From contig JAEBUN010000001.1 in the NCBI GenBank assembly GCA_023014365.1, forward strand, positions 3,472,001 to 3,536,000: a DNA stretch of 64,000 nucleotides, written 5' to 3'. The position numbers and the translations under genes were made by a program. The DNA comes from Lepiota brunneoincarnata (lineage: Eukaryota; Basidiomycota; Agaricomycetes; Agaricales; Agaricaceae). The notes below the pieces were generated by a model. The model saw only the letters and a list, made by a program, of their open reading frames with translations. It searched no databases and was not told the origin of the DNA. Within the stretch, counting starts at the first letter, position 1; the number at the start of each line of letters is the position of its first letter. Of the stretch, positions 12,521 to 23,027 are shown one piece after another.

Positions 12521-13181
12521 TGTTAGAGCCGGTGTGGGTCGGAACCGAAGCGGAGGGTTGGGGTGGTATCCTTGGTATAAGGTAACCGGGGGACGGGACG
12601 ACGTCAGTACGTAGACGGCGGGACCGAGGCGGAGTACTTCGGGCGGAGAGTGGACTTGCGGCCTCAGCTTATGTGCTGTGCCCTCCTACTGTCCGAGTCC
12701 GTATTTCAGGAAGTCGGGGCCGAAGCGGAGCGAGGCAGAGAGAGAGGAGGATAGGGAACAGGGGACTGGTCCGCTGCTCGATTCGATTATCAGACTGAGG
12801 AGTACAAGCCAAGTGCCTACGGTATATATACTACTAGCTCGACGAATTATGACTCGTACTGACTACGTGCGGAGCGAAGCGGAGACCCATATGGTTACAA
12901 GCGGATTACAAATAATTTCGAATGGAATGGAGACCGGTACGGGTATGGAGACTGGTAACGTATTCTGGTTATGGACGGAGAATGGAGAACTGGACAATGG
13001 GAGCACTGAGGGTCAGGTGATCGTGGCACGTGTAGAGGTAGGTCGCGTGATTGGGGCGAAGGGTTGCGGTCGGAGCCAGTCGGGGCCGAGTCGGAGGGCA
13101 TAGGGTTGTCGTGTGGAGCACACATGGAGTCGAGAAGCCGAAACCTAATGGTTAAGCTCTAGGTTTGGTGTGGATATGACA
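12521..13181 (-). repeat. Solo LTR of gypsy family C inside the KH gene
   Basis: It is 661 bp and is the reverse complement of the LTRs at 26917 and 34123. The flanks are perfect 5-bp duplications GTGAG (12516-12520 and 13182-13186). On the minus strand it begins TGTCATATCC and ends GGCTCTAACA. The TATATATA box and AGTCTGATAAT start region are retained. It arose by LTR-LTR recombination of a full element. Confidence 0.85.
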
Positions 13182-13852
13182 GTGAGCCACGCAATGGTTG
13201 CCAAGAAACCGCAGGTGAGCGAGTAGGGGTGGGAGTAGATGCAGCCATACACATAGTGGTGGATGGAGCATGGGCCAGGGTAGAGATCATAGGGGGAGTG
13301 GGGGTGTCAGAAGGGGCCTGTGAGGAGGGCCATGTACCTGGGTGCACCCAGTCTGGGACTGGGGTGGCAGGACCAGATGCAACAGGGTCCAAGCAAGCCA
13401 GAGTGGGAGCCTGGGCTACTACAGGAGCGGATGGTCTGGGGGCTGCAGAGGTGGGGCTGGAAGCCACCATTGTCTTCTCCTTCTTCAACTTGGGAAGGTG
13501 GATGTGCTTGCATGCAATCTGCTTACCTAATACCACAAGGGCATCACCAAGTTGCTGCTCAGTCCCCCTGATAGAGACATGGCACTCATTGGCACCACCT
13601 GTGGCCACAGAGTAGACGTGGAGGTGAGCGCTGCTGATGTTGGTGACCTGCTTGAGGCTGTGGCCACTGCGACCAACCACGTGCCCAGCCATGTTGTCGG
13701 CAATGACAAGGGTGGCCTGGTAGCGATCAGCCTCATCATCCCATGGGTAGTGAGCTGATAGCAGGAGGGCAGTAGAGGTGCCTTTAACCACAGGGTGAGT
13801 GTGACCCAGGTGGTTGGGAGTATGTATGGGGGTGCCTGCAGAGTGGGGCTTT

Positions 13853-14236
13853 TGTTACCCGGGTTAGGGGTTCACTCTTGAGTAGCATGGTGTTCGACAC
13901 AGGATGTCTATACAGACTTGGTCCTGTCCTACTAGGCATGACTTGGAGACGATGGAGCACTATAGTCCAGCCGATTTAAGGGCAAAGAGGTATAGGAGGC
14001 AAGAACTGTATAATACTAAGATAAGGATACAAGGTATTGTACTGTATCCTTATATACTTCTAAGTGTGGCTATACTCCTACTATAATAGTCCGGACCAAG
14101 GTAATTATGAGTCAGAGATAAGAAACATGAGGCATGTGGTAAGAATTGTCCTTCTGATGTACACTACTGATAGTTTCGTAGTGACATGGGAAATGTAGCT
14201 AAAAATAACTGTCCTTCTGATGGAATTCTGATAACA
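13853..14236 (-). repeat. Element A 3' LTR
   Basis: 384 bp, 98% similar by eye to 21623-22006. On the minus strand it starts TGTTATCAG and ends CCCGGGTAACA. One transition lies inside the copy of the start region (AATACTAAG on plus versus AACACTAAG in the 5' LTR). Confidence 0.85.
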
Positions 14237-14273
14237 TTAGGTCCATTTCTAGAGTTGTTTTCCATACAACTTG

Positions 14274-15642
14274 TTAATTTCCTTCTTCCAGGTATTCGGC
14301 TAGGTAGTTTGGTTCGTAATATTCGATCTGAGTTTGGTTGGTAGAGTCTGGTCTGGGGGGAATGACTGGAGAGAAGGTGGGAGTGGGAGTTCTATGGAGA
14401 TTGAGTATAGTGGCAGTTTCTGGGGATGGGGGTTGTCCTGGATAGAAGATGTTGTATAGTAGGCATCTGAAATGGGGACTTTCTATTCTTTCTTCTGGTG
14501 GGGTGGTTGGGTCTTCTTCAGAAGGAACTGCATGGTTCTCCTGTAATATTTGATTCGGCCACGTCGTCGTAGCATTCCTCATAGTAGTTGTCATGGGTGA
14601 GGTCGATGTATCTATGGTGAGTTGTGGGAGTGGTCGAGGGACGGGTTGTCTGATTTCTGGAGTAGGGGGCGTGTCGAGTCTTTTGACTTGGACATTCGGT
14701 CCATTTGTGGCGCGGTTGGAAAACAGCGCAGTGGGGGCATCTGTATTTGATGCAATCATATGAGTAATGCCCTGGGGCATATTGCTTGCATCCGAGGCAA
14801 GCGAATTGGGGGCAATCCATGGCCCAGTGTCCTGCATGCCTGCATTGGATACAGACTGATCTGTCGGTGGTTCGGGGGTTGGTTCATGAGTGAATGGGAT
14901 TGGGGGAGTTCCGAATTGGGACGTTGTTACCGGTGATGGTGTGGGTGGCGTCCTTGGTGGGGGTGAGAAGTCTGAAGGGATTTCAGATACTGGTGGGCTT
15001 TCTTCCCTTGTTGGGGATGGTGGTGATGATTGCAGCAGTGGTTGTCATGGTAGTGGTGGGGATGGTTGCAGTGGGGGGCTGCAAGGTATGTACCTCATCT
15101 TGTTTGGGTAGGTTCTTCGACACCTCGGACATGAGGCTTGATCTTGAGCGGAGAAGTCGCTCGAGTGATTCTGCCCAGGCGCGTTGCGTATTGTATGCAG
15201 TAGCGAGAGCCTTAGTCTGTCGTACGTGGTGGGTATAGTCGTACCAGAGTTGTCGGTCGTATTCTGAAATTGAAGTGTGTTCCAATTTAGTTGTAAAGGC
15301 TCCGTTGGTGGCAGCCTTGCGCAGATCTCTGTCAGAAGGGTGATCTGGTCCATATGATCGTACTCCAGCTGTATGGTATCTAAGGGAGGCAGCTGGGGCA
15401 GCTGTTGGTTCTGGGGTGTTGTTGGGGTTGGGGGTCTCGTCCCTGAGGGAGGCGTATGTTGCGGCAAAGGTGTGAGAGGGGGTGTAGGGAGACAGGGCCA
15501 GAACGGGAGTTGTCTGAAGTGTAGTATGTTTGATGCTTGCATTGTTTATGATGACGATGGAGGATGATGAGGAAGTTGGCGAAGGTGTTGTTGAAAAAGG
15601 GGGAGTAGTTTGGGGGCAAGCGAGGTCAAGGTTCATGGGCAT
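14274..15642 (-). pseudogene. Element A ORF3: extra 3' frame with three zinc knuckles
   Basis: It starts 3 bp after the pol stop. The first 219 codons (15642-14983) are Pro/Thr-rich with a central charged helix (SLERLLRSRSSLMSEVSKNL). In the same frame, after two TGA codons (14983 and about 14889), come three knuckles in a row: CIQCRHAGHWAMDC (CX2CX4HX4C), CLGCKQYAPGHYSYDC and CPHCAVFQPRHKWTEC (both CX2CX6HX4C). Another frame (14837-14274) is also open and Pro-rich to the end, so the two TGA codons may be mutations, or an intron or frameshift may be involved. Element B has a recognisable relative at the same place. The position is that of env in retroviruses, but no signal peptide or membrane segment is seen. 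A nucleic-acid-binding accessory protein is the likeliest reading. Confidence 0.55.
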
Positions 15643-15645
15643 CTT

Positions 15646-18600
15646 TTAAGTACGTTTGGTGTGGGAGCGAAGTTGTCTTTGGTTGGTTCTGGTGGGTTTC
15701 TGTTCTTTCTGGAGAATTCCATGAGCTTCTTTATACTTGGTTAAGTATTCTTCGGCGTTTGTGTGGAGTGTTTCATTGGTGATCCATTTGTTCTCCGTGT
15801 GGGGGTATCCTTTCCATTTGATGTAGTATTGGAGTTTTCCGCAGTGTTGGCGGTGATTTAGAATGGCTTCTATTTCGTATTCTTCTTCTTCATTGATGAT
15901 GTCTGGTGGTGGTGGAGTCGGATGAGATCCGTATGCTTCTGTTTCAGTATATGGGGTTAGAAGGTTTCTGTGGAATACTGGGTGTATCTTCCATTTGATC
16001 GGAAGTTTTAGTTTGTAGGTAAGTGGGGATAAGACTTCTGAGATAAGGAAAGGTCCTAGTCGTTTTGGGGATATTTTGTTGGAAATGAAGGGGAGTTTGA
16101 GGTTCTTGGCTTCTAGCCATACCTTTTGATGTGTTTCAAGGGGTTTGACAGTTCTTCTGGTTCTTTGTTTCATAATATCAGCAGAGAGTTGATGTGCCAC
16201 ATGTGCTTCTTTTCTGGCATCATCAAGGAGTCTGATGCGTTTGTCTACTGATGGAAAGTTTGATGTTTCCATTACCGTGGGTATCGGTGGAGGGTTGTAT
16301 CCCATGATTAGTTCAAATGGGGATTTCTGCCTTGAGGCATGTATTTTGGAGTTGTGTGCAAACTCGGCGATAGGGAGGGTTTCTGACCAGTCAAGGGGGT
16401 TTCTGGTGCAGTATATGGCAAGGTAGGTTTCAATTTCTTGATTGTATTGTTCAGTGGAACCATCTGTCTGGGGGTGGTATGCAGTTGAGAATGCTTGTTG
16501 GATGTTTAGGCGTTTGGCTAGTTGTCGGAGGGAGTTGGCAGCAAATCTGGGGTCTCGATCTGATATGATTTTGTCAGGTAATCCAAATCTGGTGAAGACC
16601 TTTTCTATTAATAATCGTCCGATGTCATCGGCGTTTGATCGATCTGAGGTTGGGATGAAAATTACCCCCTTTGTAAGGCCGTGGTCCACCATGGACAATA
16701 TCGCATCATGGCCAGCACTAGGCGGTAGACCAGTGATAAGATCCCATGAGATCTGTGCAAATGGGCGTTTGGAAGATGATGGTGGGATTAGTTGAGTTGG
16801 TGCACGATCTGGTCTGCATATGATCTTGTGTTGCTGACACTCTGGACAGCCTTTGACGTAGTTCTTTATGAATGTCGACATTCCTGGCCAATATACTTCT
16901 TTCTTGGCAAGGCGGTATGTTTCCTGTTCTCCAGGGTGGCCACATGTAGGGTGGTCATGGTATCTTGCAATGACATCGCGTCTGAGTTGGAGGTCTTCTG
17001 GAATAATGACACGTTCTTGGAACATGAGGAGTGGACCATTTGAGGTCGGAACTGTTCCGAAGTCTTTCTCAGCGGTGTTAGGATGGGTTTCTTTTAGGAG
17101 TTTGAACACTTCAGTGGTTCTAGCGTTGTATTTGGGTGATTCCGTGATTCTCTCTTGGAGTTCTATATCAATGGTGGTGATAAAGAGGTGTTCTGGGAGT
17201 ATTGTGATCAGGTTTTGATCTTCTATGTCAGCAGTGGCGACAAAGAGGTTGTTTGGGAGTATGGTGACGTCTTTGTTATCGTTATCCTCATCAGGGATGT
17301 GGTCTGGACGTCTTGATAGGGCGTCTGGTGCAGGGATCTTTGATCCTGGGACGTGTTCTAATTTGAAGTTGTAGTCAGCGAGGGTCTGGACCCATCATGC
17401 TTGTCTGCGGTTGATTTTCTGGGGTTTGCGCCAGTATGTTAGGTTTTGATGATCCATTCTGATACGGACGGTGTGGGGGCTGCCAAGGAGATAGTGGCGC
17501 CATTCTTTGAGGGCTCGGATAATAGTGAGAAGTTCCCTGTCGTAGATATCGTAGTTGTGTTCCGCTGGTCTGAACGTCTTTGAATAGAATGATATGGGTT
17601 TCCGTATTCTGTTGGTGTCATGTTGATACAGGACAGCTCCTGATGCAAATTTGGAAGCATCAGCTTCTATTTCGAAGGGTTTCATGGAGTCGGGCATGAG
17701 GAGTACTGGTTCCTTTAGGAATTCATTCTTGAGCGTTTCGAATGCTTTCTGTTGCTCTTCTTTCCATTCGAATTTGTTTGATTTGGAAAGGAGTTGGTTC
17801 AGGGGTTTGGTGTGGTGGGAGTAGCTGTGGAGGAACTTCCAGTAGAAGTTACAAAATCCGATGAATTTCCAAACGTGTCGGACTGTTTTTGGTATTGGCC
17901 AGTCTTCTATTCCCTTGAGTTTTCCGGGATCCATTTTGATCTCGTCTGGCGTGATGATCATGCCAAGGTATTCGAGTCGTTGTTTGTTGAACTTGCATTT
18001 CTCCGTTTTGAGGTAGAGGTCGTTTTCCTGTAGGATTTGTAGTACCTTTTCTGTAAGTCGGTCGGTTTCTTCTTGGGTTTTACCGTAGATTAGGATATCA
18101 TCCATGTAGATGATGATTCCTCCTTTCTCCATTATTTCGGAGAATAACGTGTCCATCATATGTTGGAACGTTGCGGGACTGTTGCAGAGTCCGAAAAACA
18201 TAACAGTCGGTTCGAAAAGACCCATGGGAGTCTTGAACGCTGCTTTCCATTGATCGCCATCTTTGATTCTGACGTTATTGTATCCTAGGTGGACGTCAAG
18301 CTTAGTGAAATACTTAGCTCCTTTGAGTTTATCCATGATAGAGGAAATCATGGGGATTGGGTAGGTGTTTTTGACAGTATGATTGTTTAGATAACGATAG
18401 TCTTGGCAGGGTCGGAGGTCTCCTCCTTTCTTGGCAACAAAAAAGAAGGGTGATGCCATAGGGGATTTTGAAGGGCAGATGTAACCTTTTCGGAGGTTTT
18501 CGTCTATGAATTCTTTCAGCGCTTTTTCTTCGGCGGGTGCCACTTGATAAGGTTTCATCGATTTTGCTTCGAATGTTGGTTTCAGTTCAATTTTGTGATC

Positions 18601-19305
18601 AAACGTTCTTGATGGTGGGAATCGTTCGGAGGCTTTCTTGTTGAATATTTTAGCCCATCAGGCGAATCTCTGAGAGATCTCGGGTGGCTCCTTGTTCAAT
18701 TCCGGTTGTTTTCCTTTTTGGTTTGCCAATTTTGTCGGGTTGTGTTGCTCGTTGTGGAGTGTTGTGGCGTGTGTCGCTTTGGCATTTACTTCTAATGGGG
18801 TTAGAAGCATCGGGTTCATTTCTCTTTCCAAAGAGAAGGTGTCGAGGTCAACATTTGACAGGTTGACGTATTCTTTGGGGTTTTCCTCGGGTTGGGAGGT
18901 CTTTCCAGCCATTATGTCCATGGCGATGGAGTTGAGTTCGACAGATTGTTGTAGGGTTCTGAGGAGTTTGGAAAAGTCTTGGTGATCGATTTGTGGTTTC
19001 CAAGAAAACGTCTTGGTCTTCCAGTTGATGTTGGGATTGTATTGTTCCAACCAGGGAAATCCGATGATGAGGTCTTTGTCACCAGTGTTTGTGATGTATG
19101 CTTCTAGCGTGCAATCTCTTCCATCGATGATGGTTCTGATTTTGATGTATTCATGGATCTTGCCATGTTGATTATCAGTTCCATCAACGTTACTGAGTGG
19201 AATTGGTTGGTCCAACCGTTTGGTTTGATAACCATGTCGTTCAACGACCTTGTGGGAGATGAAATTCCCTTGGGCTCCTGAGTCTATCAGGGTGGTGATG
19301 GCCAT
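15646..19305 (-). pseudogene. Element A pol: protease, RT, RNase H, integrase, chromodomain
   Basis: One frame of 1220 codons is interrupted only by TGA at 18658 and 17395. Protease: TTLIDSGAQGNFIS with IIGFPWL near residue 90. [35 protein letters not shown] and [10 protein letters not shown] (YMDD catalytic box). RNase [17 protein letters not shown]. Integrase: zinc-binding HPGEQETYRLAKKEVYWPG...CPECQQHK, then D (SWDLITGLPP), D (IISDRDPRF) and E (STEQYNQE). A C-terminal chromodomain follows (YEIEAILNHRQ, YYIKWKGYPHTENKW), which in chromoviruses targets integration to modified histones. The TGA at 17395 stands where RNase H neighbours normally have Arg (RRQA-stop-WV), consistent with CGA to TGA. 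The element is probably inactive unless the TGA codons are read through. Confidence 0.8.
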
Positions 19306-19481
19306 GGGTTTTGATGTCCGTTCACTCCAAATCTTGATGGGTAAGAAAAGGGATCGTTTATTCGGGGATAGTCATAATTGTACAGAGTTTATCGAGAAAA
19401 TGTCCTTCTGGGAGTGAGAGTATGAAATGTCCTTCTGAGTTCTGGAACGTGCAGGGGCACATCGGTTGACAGCATTCCTTT

Positions 19482-21251
19482 TTAAAAATCCTGGAATGGA
19501 CGCATCTCCGGGTCCTCGGCTAGCGTGGAGTGGAGTTCTTGTTGGAGTTCAGGGTCGAGATCATCGACCATTTGGCGCATCTGAGATGCGACTTCTGTGA
19601 CAGCAAGGGAATACTTGCGTTGCGGTGATTGTTGGGCGTTCCGGTTTGGAAATCCGGGACGGGTGTTTTGTTGTCCAGGAAAGGGACGGTTGGGGTTTCT
19701 CGCAGGGCGAGGGGGATTGGTACGCATTCCTGTGAAGCGTCTAGCTGGTGGTGGTTGAGGGCATTTGCTGACCCAATGATCTTTGGCTCCACATCGGAAG
19801 CATTCCTGGTTTTGGTATGATTTCATTTGTTGTCCGGTGACAACGGCATCTAACTCCAATGGTTCTTGTGCGGAGTCTTCTTTGGCATATTCTGGTTGTG
19901 GAATTTCGGGGTAAGGATCTTCAAATCTTTCTTCTATTGTGGCATGGTCTACTTCCATGGCATGTGGGTTGCGTGGGGTGAATTGTGGAGCATTGCTCCT
20001 TTGGTAGAATTGTGCGTAGGGCACGTTGTTGTTTGGACGGCTTGGTCGGTTGGGTTGGTATTGGTTCCTTTGGGGAAACGTGTTTCTGGGAGTGCTGTAT
20101 AGGGCATTGATTCGGCGGAAATTGTCATCGAGTTTATTGGCTCGGGTGTACCAAGCAGTGATAGTTGTCGGAGGGTTTTCCGATTCATCAATTTTCATGG
20201 CAATATGGCGGTCGATTGCTTTACAGTATAGATCAATCAGAGTGCGATCTTCATTTAGTCCGGATTGTCGGACAAGTTCCTTGAACTGAGCATTGAACTC
20301 AGTCATTGGTTTGCCTGCTTGGTGCAGGGTTTGAAGTCTGGTATGCGCGTACGCATGTTTGTCTGCTGGGGTGAAGTCAGCCCTGAGTCAGGCAGTGAAA
20401 TTGTCCCATGACTCCATGGCTATGGGTTGTCCTTGTTGGGTTTGGGCGTTCCTCTCATGGAGGTATTGTCTAGCCCAGGCTCGGGCATCTCCTGATTGCA
20501 TTGTTGAAAGGACAAATAAAGTCCTAGCAAGGTCGGTGTTGTACATGGTTGTGTTGGTGAGTACGTAGACTTCGCATTGGAAAATCCAATCTTCGAATAA
20601 TCTTCTAGTTCCATCAAAGGCGATGGGTTTGAGGAGTCCTAGCTCCTTTGGGGTAGGTGCGGCAGCCATTATTTGTAGTTGTCCAGGTGGCGGCAGCGAT
20701 GGTGGTGATGATGACTGCGTTGGTCATAAAGGGGGAGTTGGTAGGGCTAAAGGTGCGGTTGGTGCTGGTAATGCGGGTGGTTGTGGATCGGGATCCGATT
20801 GGTTGTCGTCTGTTATATAGACATCTGAATCGTTATCTATGGGAGTTTTTCCTCGGTTGAATTTGACGAAGGCTTCGTGTCTTGAAAGGAGATTCTCTTC
20901 AGAACCTGTGAGTTCTCTTGGTTGTTGTACGGCTTGTTGAAGTCTTTTAAGTTCAAGTAGGGAAAGTTGGTTTGCGATGATATCGCGTTTTTCTTGTTCT
21001 TCGCGTTGTCTTTGTTTTTCGGCTAATGCAGCTGAGACACTTGACAATGTTGTTGGGATTAGTTGAGTAGATGTTGATGCACGTGGTTTAGGTGAATCAA
21101 ATGGGGATGGAGGATAGAATGGTGATGGTGTCTGAGTGGGGATAGGATTTCTTCTGGGATCCGGGTTTTGGGTTCCTGATCCTGAGATTCTACTTCTTGA
21201 TTTAGGAGGAGGTGATGGAGTTTCTCAGGCTGAGAACTTCTTTGGAGGCAT
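19482..21251 (-). pseudogene. Element A gag
   Basis: A frame starting MPPKKFSA at 21251 runs to the TGA at 19482 with internal TGA codons at codon 9, at 20724 and at 20388. Domains in order: Ser/Pro-rich start, a coiled-coil (EKQRQREEQEKRDIIANQLS), a capsid-like region (GTRRLFEDWIFQCEVY, DLARTLFVLSTMQSGDARAW, FKELVRQSGLNEDRTLIDLY) and one zinc knuckle CFRCGAKDHWVSKC. Pol is in another frame, and the DNA between them (19306-19481) is open in the pol frame over its last part. Translation coupling may therefore involve frameshifting or reinitiation. The product would form the virus-like particle. Confidence 0.75.
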
Positions 21252-21610
21252 GGTGGCAGGTGTCTAGCGATCAATTATCGCTAGAAGAATGAAAAATTGG
21301 GTTGCGATGATGGATATCCCTGAGTATAGATTCCACAATCTGACGATGCAGCAGTGACAAGGGCACGTGATACATTCAAGTTCTAGGGTGATAATTTGAT
21401 AGGCGATGAGGGTGGCGGTAGAAGTGAAAACGAAAATGAGTAGGTAAGCCAGATCTTCTGGCGGGGAGAGGTGGAGGGATGTAGCGATGGCTACACAGAG
21501 AGGCGGTTTTCTTTCGTACATCGTTTTGAACGACCAGGGTTCCTCGACGTGTTCAGTACGTTGGCAGAGTAGAGCAGAGTGGAGGGCAAACAAGAGATAA
21601 GCAGCAGAGT

Positions 21611-21621
21611 ATCTTAGTGTT
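21611..21621 (-). other. Element A primer-binding site, self-priming type
   Basis: On the minus strand AACACTAAGAT starts 1 nt after the 5' LTR end. It is exactly complementary to ATCTTAGTGTT, which starts at 21792 in the same LTR, 34 nt after the start of the TATATAAG box (21826-21819). No TGG-type tRNA primer site is present. This matches the 11-nt self-primer arrangement known from Tf1. Confidence 0.7.
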
Positions 21622-21622
21622 T

Positions 21623-22006
21623 TGTTACCCGGGTTAGGGGTTCGCTCTTGAGTAGCACAGTGTTCGACACAGGATGTCTATACAGACTTGGTCCTGTCCT
21701 ACTAGGCGTGACTTGGAGACGACGGAGCACTATAGTCCAGCCGATTTAAGGGCAAAGAGGTATAGGAGGCAAGAACTGTATAACACTAAGATAAGGATAC
21801 AAGGTATTGTACTGTATCCTTATATACTTCTAAGTGTGGCTATACTCCTACTATAATAGTCCGGACCAAGGTAATTATGAGTCAGAGATAAGAAACATGA
21901 GGCATGTGGTAAGAATTGTCCTTCTGATGTACACTACTGATAGTTTCGTAGTGACATGGGAAATGTAACTAAAAATAACTGTCCTTCTGATGGAATTCTG
22001 ATAACA
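21623..22006 (-). repeat. Element A 5' LTR with TATA box and start region
   Basis: 384 bp. On the minus strand a TATATAAG box occupies 21826-21819 and the predicted transcript start is at 21792. An inverted repeat (AAGGATACA...TGTATCCTT) fills the space between them. Confidence 0.85.
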
Positions 22007-22326
22007 GCTTTCCCTTTTGGGTAGAGGCTGCCTGAATGACAGCTGGAGTAGGCGCAGCAGCAGCCATCGAGGATTTCTCCTTGAGAGTGTGGAGGTGAGA
22101 CAAGAGCAAACCAATCGAGTGGTTAAGCTTGCTGATCCTGGCCAAGAGGGCCTGAGTGTCTTCACCAGAACATGAGGGACCCATGGGAACAGGGGTTGCC
22201 ATCAATAAGGTAGGCATGAGGGTTTTCTGCTTGCCTGAGGACTTTTGGTGAGGCATACTAGCGGTAGGACTGCATGAACAGGGTAGATGGGGGGGCAGAG
22301 AGCTAGAGTAGCAAGTCTGTGTAGAG

Positions 22327-22334
22327 ACTCAAAT
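22327..22334 (-). other. Putative self-priming site of KH element
   Basis: On the minus strand ATTTGAGT lies 5-12 nt inside the 5' LTR. It is complementary to ACTCAAAT, the predicted transcript start in the intact family LTR (11954 in the 3' LTR). The match is only 8 nt and the 5' LTR copy itself has mutated, so this is weaker than in elements A, B and C. Confidence 0.4.
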
Positions 22335-22338
22335 GTTC

Positions 22339-23027
22339 TGTTAGGGGAATAAGAGGCTGGAACCAATTTAATATTCAAGTGCTGATTGTAATCAGCACAT
22401 GTGTTACTTAAGTACAGCAACGGTCTGTGCACAGACTGGGTAACCAAACACTACATAGACTACCAGAAATAATATGCGCAAACAACATACAACAACATAA
22501 AACTGTACGCATGGTTGGGCTCAGGGATGGGGGTGGCTGAAGGATGAGGCCAGGCTCAGCATTGGGCATCAGCTAGAGTGGCTAAAGGATGAGGCTGGGC
22601 TCTGTTAGGGGAAGTAAGAGCACCGGAACCAATTTGATATTTGGGTGGCAAATACAATCGACACCCACACTACTTATATACATAGTGGTCTGTGCACAGA
22701 CCGGGTAGCCAAACACTACGTAGCTACTAGAATATAACATATGCAGACAATACACAAACAATGTCAGTTGTACGTGGATTGGACTTGGGGATGGGGGTGG
22801 CTGAAGGCTGAGGCCGGGCTTAGGCATCAGGCATCAGCTAGAGAGGCCAAGCCCAGACACCCAACTGCAGACCCCTAGACATACCTTGCATAAGGGGGTG
22901 CACAAACGCTAGTCCCCTTACAGGCTCAGCATCGGGCATCAGCTAGAGTGGCTGAACCCAGATGCTTTACCACAGACCTCTAGACATACCTTGCGTAAGG
23001 GGGGGCAGACCTGCCAGTCCCCTTACA
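22339..23027 (-). repeat. KH element 5' LTR, split by a second copy of its own family
   Basis: Pieces 22339-22602 and 22928-23027 form one LTR, interrupted by 22603-22922. The piece before the break carries an extra partial duplication of the GGATGAGGCCRGGCTCAGCA region, so the segment around CATCAGCTAGAGTGGCT occurs on both sides. Confidence 0.65.
22603..22922 (-). repeat. Nested solo LTR of the KH family
   Basis: 320 bp, TGTTAGGGG...CCCCTTACA, with perfect target duplications GGCTC (22598-22602 and 22923-22927). It keeps an intact minus-strand TATATAAG box, unlike the host LTR. It represents a different subfamily. Confidence 0.8.

Larger units (their letters stand above)
13853..22006 (-). 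mobile_element. Ty3/gypsy element A, full length, chromovirus type
   Basis: It is an 8154-bp element with 384-bp LTRs and perfect target duplications GCTTT (13848-13852 and 22007-22011). Minus-strand order is LTR, primer site, gag with a zinc knuckle, protease, RT, RNase H, integrase, chromodomain, extra ORF3, LTR. The LTRs differ at about 7 of 384 positions by eye, nearly all transitions, so the insertion is fairly young. The long frames are closed only by TGA codons (see findings). It is inserted in the KH gene. Confidence 0.85.
12280..22256 (-). pseudogene. KH-domain (gag-like?) protein gene split in three by two LTR insertions
   Basis: Segments 22256-22012, 13852-13182 and 12515-12280 sum to 1152 nt, exactly 384 codons including the TAG. 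They join in one frame with no stop once gypsy A (TSD GCTTT) and a solo C LTR (TSD GTGAG) are discounted. The protein has a Leu-rich helix (about residues 34-60) and a KH fold at about 130-197 with the GRSG loop (142-145) that contacts single-stranded RNA or DNA in KH proteins. A long Pro/Ala/Thr-rich linker follows, then a conserved-looking C-terminus (PTAYPDRLDFAHSLLMDRLI). It is the only gene of its retroelement and so sits where gag would be. I infer, but cannot show, that it binds the element RNA. The start at 22256 lies 82 nt inside the 5' LTR boundary. Before the two insertions the frame was intact. Confidence 0.65.
11913..23027 (-). mobile_element. Non-autonomous LTR retroelement encoding a KH-domain protein
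   Basis: Two related LTRs of about 320 bp (11913-12231 and 22339-23027, the latter interrupted) begin TGTTAGGGG and end CCCCTTACA on the plus strand. They flank one minus-strand gene. The near-duplicate flanks GAAAG (11908-11912) and GAGAG (23028-23032) fit a mutated 5-bp target duplication. After subtracting gypsy A, the solo C LTR and the nested LTR, the whole element is only about 1.95 kb and has no room for pol. It must therefore rely on another element's enzymes. It is inserted at codon 3 of the Tnp2-like gene. Orientation rests on three concordant signals, all pointing to minus: the gene, a purine-rich tract beside 12231, and the TATA box and putative primer site. Confidence 0.65.

Noticed and set aside
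12678..13103. Open frames inside family C LTRs (also 26997-27426 and 34203-34632)
   Set aside because: The same frames appear in every LTR copy because the LTRs are repeats. They show no domain and lie over the promoter region.
13229..13615. Plus-strand frames over the KH gene
   Set aside because: They are antisense to a frame that contains the KH fold and rejoins over 384 codons. No plus-strand motif.
14274..21251. TGA as a recoded sense codon (selenocysteine or tryptophan) in element A
   Set aside because: Several TGA sites stand where Arg is expected and fit CGA to TGA. TGA also works as the natural stop elsewhere. Deamination is simpler.
12280..22256. KH gene as an ordinary host gene hit by two retrotransposons
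   Set aside because: Matching LTRs with a near-identical flanking 5-mer bracket it, and the outer flanks join into the Tnp2-like gene. That makes it the cargo of a mobile element.
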